Below, one piece after another: positions 1 through 5,264 of a stretch of DNA of 5,764 nucleotides. A program made the position numbers and the translations under genes. The DNA is from a bacterium (GTDB taxonomy: Bacteria > Bdellovibrionota_C > UBA2361 > SZUA-149), in NCBI GenBank assembly GCA_003230795.1, contig QIGM01000529.1, forward strand, positions 1-5,764. Direction: 5' to 3'. The notes beneath the pieces were generated by a model that worked only from the letters and a program-made list of their open reading frames with translations, was not told where the DNA came from and ran no database searches. The number at the start of each line of letters is the position of its first letter. The stretch's first letter is position 1.

Positions 1-1
1 G

Positions 2-88
2 CATGCCGAAGTTGATGAAGAAGCTGAAGTGACAGAGTTTCTCACTATGATCGAACAGACTTGCACGGTGCCGTGGGGGAAGGCGTAA
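2..88 (+). CDS. C-terminal end of an unrecognised protein (partial at left edge)
   Basis: An open plus-strand frame enters from the left edge and ends at TAA (86-88), giving 28 residues that finish in ...TCTVPWGKA. The fragment is strongly acidic at first (HAEVDEEAEVTEF) and reads like a helix followed by a short tail, which is more protein-like than the opposite strand. It converges on the HAD-like gene: the two stops, once the HAD frame is restored, are only about 20 bases apart, leaving no room for a separate terminator. The family cannot be named from 28 residues. It could still be a chance open frame. Confidence 0.4.
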   Translation, partial: HAEVDEEAEVTEFLTMIEQTCTVPWGKA

Positions 89-108
89 AAAGTCAGATCT
101 TATTCTCC

Positions 109-712
109 CTACGGGATGGCAATCTTATGTCTTTCCAGTTCTTGTAGTGTTTGCGAGAAATTTTTATGCACGATGCCGTGCCAGCCACGTGAACGAGCGC
201 CGGCAATGTTTTCAGGCAAATATAAAGAGCGTTCTGTTTGGATTTAGTCCAAATTTCTTTTCAGCGTGATCGAAGATCCTATTTGCTGGCTTCATTGCTC
301 CGGCTTCAAAAGAAGTAACCGTACCTAAGCCGATTTTATCGAGTTGGTATTCGCGACACAAATACGACCAGTGCAGTTCGCTTGTATTACTCAGGAGTGC
401 GACTTGGTACTCCTGCGCTAGCTTTCGTGCGAGCTCGATCATCTTATCCTCAGGTTGGAATATCTCCTGCCAGCGACTCGCAATATCATCATAGGCTACA
501 GGGCGCGCCAGTAGCGACTGAATGCGAGCGACGAACTCCTGACTCGAAGCTACGCCGGTTTCGTAGTCGTGGAGACGGGTCTGGTCGATGAAATCTTGTG
601 TTGTTTCTAGGCGAGCGCCCTGGTCTTTAAGGAAAAGCCGAAAATGCTCAAAGCTAAAGTTTACCAGCACCTTGCCAATATCGAATAAGATAAACTCGAT
701 GTCAGAGCGCAC
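109..712 (-). pseudogene. HAD-superfamily phosphatase (YihX-like), frameshifted at motif IV
   Basis: This is a cytoplasmic haloacid-dehalogenase-type hydrolase of the short phosphatase class. It starts at GTG (710-712), two bases after the topA stop, so it is probably translationally coupled; no better start is visible. Motif I is FDIGKVLVNF with nucleophile Asp11. Asp+2 is Gly13, as in the DxG of YihX-type enzymes. Motif II is LLSNT (Ser108) and motif III is AMKP (Lys141). The intact frame stops at TGA (212-214) after 166 residues, just after LFI, where relatives have I-D-D-x-P-E-N. The next frame continues PENIAGARSRGWHGIVHKNF and runs to TAG (109-111), a textbook HAD C-terminus. Compared with the expected L-F-I-D-D-x-P spacing, 5 bases are missing near 217-224. 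Restoring them gives about 202 residues, normal for the family. As read, the Mg-binding acidic pair and the last fold elements are lost. A sequencing error remains possible. The substrate is unknown. Confidence 0.85.
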
Positions 713-714
713 TG

Positions 715-3453
715 TTATTTCTTGGCTTTAGCTGCGGTTTTAGTTTTAGCCTTCGCTGCCGTCTTCGCTTTGGATTTAGCCTTCTTCTTTTTCTTTGCAC
801 CACGTTTTCGTGGTACGGCGTTGGCTCTCGCCTCAAGAAGCTCAACCGCCTGGTCCATGGTCACTTCCTCTACAGCCACCCCTTTTGGAAGCGAAGCGTT
901 CAGCTCGCCGTCGCTGACATAGGGACCGTATCGGCCATCGAGGATTTTTACCTCTGCATCAGAAACGGGATGTTTGCCCAGCTCTTTGAGTTCTTTCGGC
1001 TTCGCGGCAGCTTGTCGCCCACGAGTTTTAGGCTGTTTCAATAACTCGATTGCTTGCTCCAGGGTGATATCAAGCGGAGAAAGCGTTTCGAGATTAATTG
1101 AACGGGTTTCCTTGCCACACTTAATGTACGGACCGAATCTTCCGTTTGTAGCAACAACATCGTCTTCGAGTTCAGCGTAGTTTCCAAGATTACGAGGCAG
1201 TGCAAGCAGTTTCACCGCATAATCCAAGTCAACCTGCTCGGGTGTGATGTTGGTTAGTAGGGAAGCCATCTTCGGCTTATCTTTTTTCTTCTTTGGCTTC
1301 TTCTTACCCGTCGCGGCTGCCTCGGCTGCTGCCTCTACGGCTTCCTTGTCATCCTCGGGCTTTGCAAAACCACCCAACTGGACGTAAGGGCCGTAAGGGC
1401 CGGCTTTAAGATAGACAGGCTCTCCCGTTTCGGGATGCAATCCAAGCGACTCTGGCTCACGCGAGGCTTGTTCGAGAAGCTCTGAGGCGAAAGGAACAGT
1501 GAGTTCGTCTGGCAACTGCTGCTCTGGAACACTCGCCCGTTGTTCTCCGTTCGTGAGAAAGGGGCCGTAGCGACCAATTCTAACCTCTACTACGCGGTCC
1601 TTGTCGTCTTTACCGATTGGAAGACCACAAACCTCTCGCGGGTCGATAGTCTCTTCACCCATTTTCACAAGTGTCTTCAAACCGGGATGTCCGTTCCCAA
1701 AGTAGAATTTCTTGAGATAGCTAAGATTCTCTGCCTCTCCTCGTGAGATAGCATCCAGGTCATCTTCAAGATTTGCGGTAAATTCGTAGCTACATAGCGA
1801 GGTAAAGTGCTTCTCCAGTAGGCCAACTACGGCTATCGCTGTGAAGGTAGGAACAAGAGCAGTTCCCTTTTTGAAGGCGTATGCCCGGTTGAGCACGAGT
1901 TGCACGATTGAGGCCCAGGTACTTGGGCGTCCGATGCCTCGTTTCTCGAGTTCACGAATCAAACTACCTTCAGTATACCTTGCAGGAGGTTGGGTCGTGT
2001 GTTCGACGGCATCGACATCGCCAGCTTCAAGCTTATCATCGACTGCAAGCTTTGGCAGAAGCTTCTCTTGGTCTGCGAGCTCTGCTTCTGGATCATCGGA
2101 GCCTTCAACATAGGCGCGTAGGTAACCTGGAAATTCAATCGTTTTTCCTGAGGCACGAAACTTTGCATCTGCAGCCGTGACATGGACGGAGATATGCGTT
2201 CCCTTTGCGTCCATCATCTGGCTTGCGACGGTTCGCTTCCAAATAAGTTCGTAGAGGCGATGGCATTCATCCCCCAGTTGCGCTTTTACTTTCTCCATCG
2301 GAGTAAAAGACTCACCTGCTGGGCGAATGGCTTCGTGAGCTTCCTGAGCGTTTTTCACCTTTGTCTTGTACTGACGTGGTGAATCTGGAAGAAAATCTTT
2401 TCCATATTCTTTGGAAATATAATCCCGAGCTGCATCTAGAGCCTGACTCGAGAGTGTGGTCGAGTCCGTTCTCATATAAGTAATGAAACCATTTTCGTAG
2501 AGCTGCTGGGCGATGCGCATTGTGCGTTGCGCAGAGTAACGAAGCTTACGGTTAGATTCTTGCTGTAAGGAGCTTGTCACAAAGGGAGCAGGTGGCTTGG
2601 AGGTAAAAGGCTTTTCCTCTACCGAAGAGACCGAGGGCGTAGCTTCGGCGACTCGAGTCTTTAGTGCTTCGGCCTCTTTTTGCGAGAGCGCAGCGACCTT
2701 ACCATCTGACTTAAGTTTTCCGTTATCAGGGTCAAAGTCCTTACCAGTCGCGACTCTTTGTTCGCCGACGTGGGTCAGCTCCGCATCAAACAGGCCTACT
2801 TTCTTTGCGAAATCTTGTGCGAAAGAGGCCTTCACGCTCCAATAGCTCGCGCGAATGAACTTGATGCGTTCTCTCTCTCGCTCTACAAGCAGACGTACCG
2901 CAACGCTCTGAACTCTTCCGGCACTTAGACGCGGAGCCATTTTCTTCCAAAGTAGGGGGCTGACTTCGTATCCGAAAAGGCGGTCGACGATTCGACGAGT
3001 TTCTTGCGCTTTGACTAGAGCAGTATCGACATCTCTTGTTGTATCGAGTGCTTTTTGAATCGCTTCTTTCGTGATTTCGTGAAAGACCAATCGCTTGACA
3101 GGAACTTTCGGTTTCAAGGCTTCCAGTAAATGCCAGGAAATAGATTCTCCTTCGCGATCTTCATCAGTCGCGAGGAGCAGTGTCTGAGACTTCTTAAGCG
3201 CTTCTTTAAGATCCTTTAAATTGTCCTTCTTCTCTTTTGGAATGATGTAGAGCGGTTCGAAAGCTGAATCGACGTTTACGCCAAGCTTGGCCCATTCCTC
3301 TTTCTTATACTTAGCCGGAATTTCGGAGGCGCTGTTTGGGAGATCTCTAATGTGGCCATTTGAGGCCTTCACAATATACTGCTTGCCGAGGAACTTAGAG
3401 ATTGTCTTGGCTTTAGTTGGTGACTCAACGATTACGAGAAAGGTTTCTGACAT
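715..3453 (-). CDS. topA: DNA topoisomerase I (type IA, omega protein)
   Basis: It relaxes negative supercoils by single-strand cleavage through a 5'-phosphotyrosine and balances gyrase on the nucleoid. The 912 residues show the full type IA order. The Toprim domain opens with FLVIVESPTKAKTISKFLG (Glu10) and carries ATDEDREGE (Asp97, Asp99, Glu101). It is followed by SPLLWKKMAPRLSAGRVQSV (about 165-184). The active site is GFITYMRTDS, with catalytic Tyr326 (codon 2476-2478) and Arg328. EAHEAIRPA and EKRGIGRPSTWASI follow. After about residue 585 there are no Cys4 zinc fingers. Instead there are glycine-aromatic repeats, GRYGPF, GPYGPY, GRFGPY and GRYGPY (about 627, 685, 771, 840), of the topoisomerase C-terminal repeat type. 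Two lysine-rich segments (about 700-729 and 883-912) interrupt or end this region. The ATG at 3451-3453 gives the canonical N-terminus. A minus-strand AGGGA lies 10 bases upstream. The HAD gene follows after 2 bases, implying one transcript. Confidence 0.98.
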   Translation of the reverse strand: MSETFLVIVESPTKAKTISKFLGKQYIVKASNGHIRDLPNSASEIPAKYKKEEWAKLGVNVDSAFEPLYIIPKEKKDNLKDLKEALKKSQTLLLATDEDREGESISWHLLEALKPKVPVKRLVFHEITKEAIQKALDTTRDVDTALVKAQETRRIVDRLFGYEVSPLLWKKMAPRLSAGRVQSVAVRLLVERERERIKFIRASYWSVKASFAQDFAKKVGLFDAELTHVGEQRVATGKDFDPDNGKLKSDGKVAALSQKEAEALKTRVAEATPSVSSVEEKPFTSKPPAPFVTSSLQQESNRKLRYSAQRTMRIAQQLYENGFITYMRTDSTTLSSQALDAARDYISKEYGKDFLPDSPRQYKTKVKNAQEAHEAIRPAGESFTPMEKVKAQLGDECHRLYELIWKRTVASQMMDAKGTHISVHVTAADAKFRASGKTIEFPGYLRAYVEGSDDPEAELADQEKLLPKLAVDDKLEAGDVDAVEHTTQPPARYTEGSLIRELEKRGIGRPSTWASIVQLVLNRAYAFKKGTALVPTFTAIAVVGLLEKHFTSLCSYEFTANLEDDLDAISRGEAENLSYLKKFYFGNGHPGLKTLVKMGEETIDPREVCGLPIGKDDKDRVVEVRIGRYGPFLTNGEQRASVPEQQLPDELTVPFASELLEQASREPESLGLHPETGEPVYLKAGPYGPYVQLGGFAKPEDDKEAVEAAAEAAATGKKKPKKKKDKPKMASLLTNITPEQVDLDYAVKLLALPRNLGNYAELEDDVVATNGRFGPYIKCGKETRSINLETLSPLDITLEQAIELLKQPKTRGRQAAAKPKELKELGKHPVSDAEVKILDGRYGPYVSDGELNASLPKGVAVEEVTMDQAVELLEARANAVPRKRGAKKKKKAKSKAKTAAKAKTKTAAKAKK

Positions 3454-3463
3454 TAGAGGCTTG

Positions 3464-3473
3464 TCCCTAGGGA
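3464..3473 (-). promoter_or_regulatory. Probable topA ribosome-binding site inside a 10-bp palindrome
   Basis: The minus strand reads AGGGA at 3468-3464, ten bases before the topA ATG. This is the only purine-rich Shine-Dalgarno candidate there, with slightly long spacing. It forms half of the perfect palindrome TCCCTAGGGA. The palindrome could be coincidental or a small protein-binding site. I see no strong -10/-35 pair for topA further upstream. The AT-rich stretch about 3494-3507 (minus: GCTATTTATACAAG) is the most promoter-like DNA but lacks a good -35. Confidence 0.4.
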
Positions 3474-3578
3474 TCGAATAAATTGACTAAAAACTTGTAT
3501 AAATAGCGTATTCCCGAATTAAATCTCAAAATGTGGATAGGAACACAAGCCCTATCAACTGCACGCTGTTTTGTTTTG

Positions 3579-3615
3579 CCACCTAGTTTTTCAACAAGCG
3601 GGTAATTCTAGGTGG
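3579..3615. repeat. 8-bp perfect inverted repeat (CCACCTAG / CTAGGTGG), 21-base loop
   Basis: CCACCTAG (3579-3586) is the exact reverse complement of CTAGGTGG (3608-3615), and a G-U pair could extend it by one in RNA. On the plus strand the right arm contains AGGTGG, a near-consensus Shine-Dalgarno lying 5 bases before ATG 3621. If the region is transcribed rightward, the hairpin would bury that site. No T-run follows on either strand, so it does not look like an intrinsic terminator. It could instead be a protein-binding inverted repeat. Confidence 0.5.
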
Positions 3616-3620
3616 TTACT

Positions 3621-3752
3621 ATGCTAGAAATATTGATTATTTTCCAGACTACTCGAACAGGTTTATTTCGGCGATTGCTATTATCTTTATCTCGCACGAT
3701 GTCCGTTCCATGGCTCATAACATGTAATAGACGACGTTTATTCAACTTTTGA
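3621..3752 (+). CDS. Possible 43-residue small ORF or leader peptide
   Basis: ATG at 3621 opens a 43-codon frame ending at TGA (3750-3752), 27 bases before the start of the Gly-rich gene. AGGTGG sits 5 bases upstream, the best ribosome-site match in this intergenic region. The peptide begins MLEILIIFQTTRTGLF and continues with alternating Leu-rich and Arg-rich stretches, ending NRRRLFNF: hydrophobic and basic. It is unrecognised. An open frame this short can easily arise by chance. The extended -10 candidate at 3676-3684 lies inside it, so if that is the real promoter this ORF would not be translated from the same message. Listed because of the ribosome site and its sequestration in an inverted repeat. 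Confidence 0.2.
   Translation: MLEILIIFQTTRTGLFRRLLLSLSRTMSVPWLITCNRRRLFNF
3676..3684 (+). promoter_or_regulatory. Candidate extended -10 promoter for the Gly-rich gene
   Basis: TGC-TATTAT matches the extended -10 form (TGn followed by TATAAT with one mismatch), about 95 bases upstream of ATG 3780. No recognisable -35 hexamer is present 16-18 bases upstream, which extended -10 promoters can tolerate. Transcription would start near 3691 and leave a leader of about 90 bases carrying the small hairpin at 3740-3754. This is a motif match only. Confidence 0.3.
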
Positions 3753-3754
3753 AT
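3740..3754. repeat. 6-bp inverted repeat ATTCAA-CTT-TTGAAT
   Basis: ATTCAA (3740-3745) and TTGAAT (3749-3754) form a perfect 6-bp, 3-base-loop hairpin 25 bases upstream of ATG 3780. It is AT-rich and weak as an RNA structure, but well placed for a dimeric DNA-binding protein just downstream of the candidate promoter. It overlaps the stop codon of the possible small ORF. Confidence 0.25.
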
Positions 3755-3779
3755 CAGTGACCCTAGGTAGAAACCGAAC

Positions 3780-4250
3780 ATGGGATTTAGCAGCCTAATT
3801 GAAATATTCGTGAGTGCTGGCGTTGATGTCGCTGGGAATGGAGCCATCCATAGCGGAAAAGGCATGATGATGGCTGGTGCGCGAAAGCTTGGTTGGTCAT
3901 CTGGAGGATCGGCTGGGCGTACAGGAAAACGCTTCGCTGGCCACAGTCTAGCTCGTCGTAGCTTGGGTAATGGCCGCGGTGGAAATCGTGGTCGCTTAGG
4001 AACGTACGATCCGGCGGCTGACTATAAACAGGCGACTATGAGTGCGTATCATAAATCCAAATCCTCGGGCAGCGGCATGGGTGGCTCGGGAATGCCTCAG
4101 AAGCAAGGTCCTGCTCATTTATTTGGTCGGCCTGGTTTCGATAAGGGCGTAAGCCCTCTTGGCCGAAGCGAAGGACATCGCTACGCGCGCGGCAAGAAGC
4201 AGAATACCGGGAGTTGGAGCAAGACCCCTCGCGGAAACATAAACTTCTAG
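3780..4250 (+). CDS. Basic Gly/Ser/Arg-rich hypothetical protein, 156 residues
   Basis: I do not recognise this protein. ATG 3780 is the first start after an in-frame TAG (3768-3770). AGG in CTAGGTAG lies 12 bases upstream, a weak and distant ribosome site. An alternative start is Met29 (3864), the first of three Met codons, preceded by GGAAAAGG (3855-3862). Residues 1-25 are mildly hydrophobic (MGFSSLIEIFVSAGVDVAG) with no clear signal-peptide pattern. From about residue 26 on it is low-complexity, rich in Gly, Ser, Arg and Lys: KRFAGHSLARRSLG, GNGRGGNRGRLG, SSGSGMGGSGMPQ, ending TPRGNINF. There are no cysteines. The net charge is strongly positive, which would suit nucleic-acid or surface-polymer binding, but that is inference. 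Codons look ordinary for the window, so it is probably a real gene. It stands alone, divergent from topA and convergent with the crotonase. The stop codon lies in an 11-bp inverted repeat. Confidence 0.65.
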   Translation: MGFSSLIEIFVSAGVDVAGNGAIHSGKGMMMAGARKLGWSSGGSAGRTGKRFAGHSLARRSLGNGRGGNRGRLGTYDPAADYKQATMSAYHKSKSSGSGMGGSGMPQKQGPAHLFGRPGFDKGVSPLGRSEGHRYARGKKQNTGSWSKTPRGNINF

Positions 4251-4362
4251 TAAGCGTTCGGGGTGTAAATAATTCCATTACTTTGGGCCGATTAAAGAGC
4301 CGTGCCTTGCCAGTTCGAATTGACAAAAGCTGATCGCTTTTGCCGTGTTGTGAACGCTTACT
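4249..4362. repeat. Long-range 11-bp inverted repeat spanning the convergent gap
   Basis: AGTAAGCGTTC (4249-4259) is the exact reverse complement of GAACGCTTACT (4352-4362), enclosing 92 bases. The left arm overlaps the last two bases of the TAG stop of the Gly-rich gene. Immediately inside the left arm, GGGGTG (4260-4265) can pair with CACCCC (4369-4374) just outside the right arm, giving either an alternative fold or a pseudoknot. A second hairpin (4324-4342) lies inside. It could be a 3'-end RNA structure for one or both convergent transcripts, a small structured RNA, or a remnant of a short repeat element. No target-site duplication is evident. Confidence 0.5.
4324..4342. terminator. 7-bp hairpin between convergent genes, possible weak bidirectional terminator
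   Basis: CAAAAGC (4324-4330), loop TGATC, GCTTTTG (4336-4342). The built-in A4/T4 tracts mean each strand has a short T-run at the 3' side of the stem, and the position between two convergent genes (ends 4250 and 4413) suits termination. Against this, the stem has only three G-C pairs and no T-tract follows it on either strand, so intrinsic termination would be weak. Confidence 0.3.
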
Positions 4363-4412
4363 CTTCGTCACCCCCGGAATTGCTTTGCGTATGACCTGAG
4401 CGACGACAACTT

Positions 4413-5147
4413 CTAACTACCCATCTTCTTTTTCTCGATCAGCAGTTTTGCAACAGTCTTCGCGCGTTCAGCCAAGAGCGTAGGCCAGGTACTTGTGCCT
4501 TCCCAGAACATTGCTTTTAGCTCGGTCGTAGCGTTTGGAGAGCGTGCAGAAAGCTCAGAGAGAAGACTCTCGTGTCCTTGATCGAGCAGTTCTCCTGATT
4601 CAAACACGTCAGAGAACAGTCCATTGTCCTTAGCCCAGGCAGCAGTACGCCATGAGGTATCGATCGTCATTGCTGAGTAGGCGGCCAAACCAATCTTTCT
4701 TTCAAGCGCTGGTGCGATTGTGAATGGCCCAATATCTAGCGAGTACTCGCTCAGTCGAACAGCAGCAACGTTACTGGCTTGGGCGTAATCTGCAGCTGCG
4801 ATCAGCCCCAGACCACCTCCAACGACCTTACCTTGGACTCGAGCAACGATGAACTTCGGGGTATCACGCATTGCGAGAATGACGTCTGCGAAGCCTTGAA
4901 AAAACGCAGTCGCCTCAGTCTCAGTCGAAAGCCGTTCAAACTCTTCAAAGGATGCTCCGGCGCAGAACGCTCCATCGCCTTCACTTGCTAGGGAGATTAC
5001 TCGTATCTCGTCATCAACGGCGGCATCTCGAATAGCGTCTCTGAGAGCTACGAGAAGATCCAAGGGCAGGGAGTTCGCTTTTGGGTGAGAGAAGCGAAGT
5101 CGTAGTATGTTGTTACCCTTAGTAATGCTGAGCTTTCCAGCTTCCAT
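4413..5147 (-). CDS. Enoyl-CoA hydratase/isomerase (crotonase) family protein
   Basis: A cytoplasmic crotonase-fold acyl-CoA enzyme of 244 residues, near the usual 255-265. The first oxyanion-hole motif is GAFCAGASFEEF (Ala65) and the second is GKVVGGGLGLIAAAD (Gly111), the expected pair for a CoA-thioester enolate. Aligning GGGLGL with the GGGCEL of rat enoyl-CoA hydratase puts Gly114 where catalytic Glu144 sits, while RLSEYSLDIGPF keeps the second glutamate (Glu164 equivalent) as Glu134, exactly 20 residues later in both. IGPFTIAPALERKIGL replaces the usual IPGAGGTQ segment, a form I associate with proteins annotated as methylglutaconyl-CoA-hydratase-like. Plain hydration by two glutamates is therefore doubtful; isomerase, one-glutamate hydratase or other crotonase chemistry is possible. 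ATG 5145-5147 is the only standard start before an in-frame TAG (5196-5198). Its ribosome site is weak. It appears monocistronic, with a palindrome 54-79 bases upstream. Confidence 0.9.
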   Translation of the reverse strand: MEAGKLSITKGNNILRLRFSHPKANSLPLDLLVALRDAIRDAAVDDEIRVISLASEGDGAFCAGASFEEFERLSTETEATAFFQGFADVILAMRDTPKFIVARVQGKVVGGGLGLIAAADYAQASNVAAVRLSEYSLDIGPFTIAPALERKIGLAAYSAMTIDTSWRTAAWAKDNGLFSDVFESGELLDQGHESLLSELSARSPNATTELKAMFWEGTSTWPTLLAERAKTVAKLLIEKKKMGS

Positions 5148-5200
5148 AAATCTTGGGTACTGGTGGTGTCCATCCTTATCGAGACCCAGCCGGGCCTAAG

Positions 5201-5226
5201 AGAATTCACGCGAACTAGTGAATTCT
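5201..5226. promoter_or_regulatory. 9-bp perfect palindrome upstream of the crotonase gene, possible operator
   Basis: AGAATTCAC (5201-5209) and GTGAATTCT (5218-5226) form a perfect inverted repeat separated by 8 bases. Its outer end overlaps a minus-strand TATAGA (5229-5224), the only -10-like hexamer in the 117-base gap, though no good -35 accompanies it. If that is the promoter, the palindrome covers -10 to about +15, a typical repressor position; TetR-family regulators often control acyl-CoA genes from such sites. No T-run follows on either strand, so termination of the upstream gene is less likely. The motif is seen; the role is inferred. Confidence 0.45.
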
Positions 5227-5264
5227 ATACTGAGATGGGTCTATGACTAATGAGAAGAGGGTAT

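Larger units (their letters stand above)
3454..3779. other. 326-base divergent intergenic region, topA / Gly-rich gene
   Basis: There is no convincing large gene here. The region must hold the promoters for topA (minus) and for the Gly-rich gene (plus). It contains the palindrome at 3464-3473, a long-range 8-bp inverted repeat (3579-3615), a possible 43-codon ORF (3621-3752), an extended -10 candidate (3676-3684) and a small 6-bp inverted repeat (3740-3754). The tetramer CTAG occurs five times (3467, 3583, 3608, 3624, 3764), above the one or so expected by chance in this length. A plus-strand TTGACT (3483-3488) resembles a -35 box, but nothing at 16-18 bases downstream resembles TATAAT. Confidence 0.7.

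Noticed and set aside
64..75. CACGG-TG-CCGTG hairpin as a terminator for the left-edge gene
   Set aside because: It lies within the coding end, has a 2-base loop and is followed by GGGGAAGG rather than a T-run.
1841..2180. Two overlapping plus-strand open frames inside topA
   Set aside because: Antisense shadows of the conserved topoisomerase coding sequence.
3608..3865. Minus-strand 85-residue open frame across the divergent gap
   Set aside because: It runs antisense to the start of the Gly-rich gene, has no family features and no good ribosome site.
4308..4325. tRNA T-arm-like sequence GTTCGAAT (possible tRNA fragment or att site)
   Set aside because: The flanking bases do not form a T-stem, and no acceptor, anticodon or D-arm can be found.
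4249..4362. Integron attC site
   Set aside because: The arms lack the RYYYAAC / GTTRRRY core sites, and no integrase or cassette array is seen.
4036..4371. Minus-strand 111-residue open frame opposite the Gly-rich gene
   Set aside because: Mostly the antisense shadow of the Gly-rich coding sequence, rich in Arg and Ser, with no recognisable motif.
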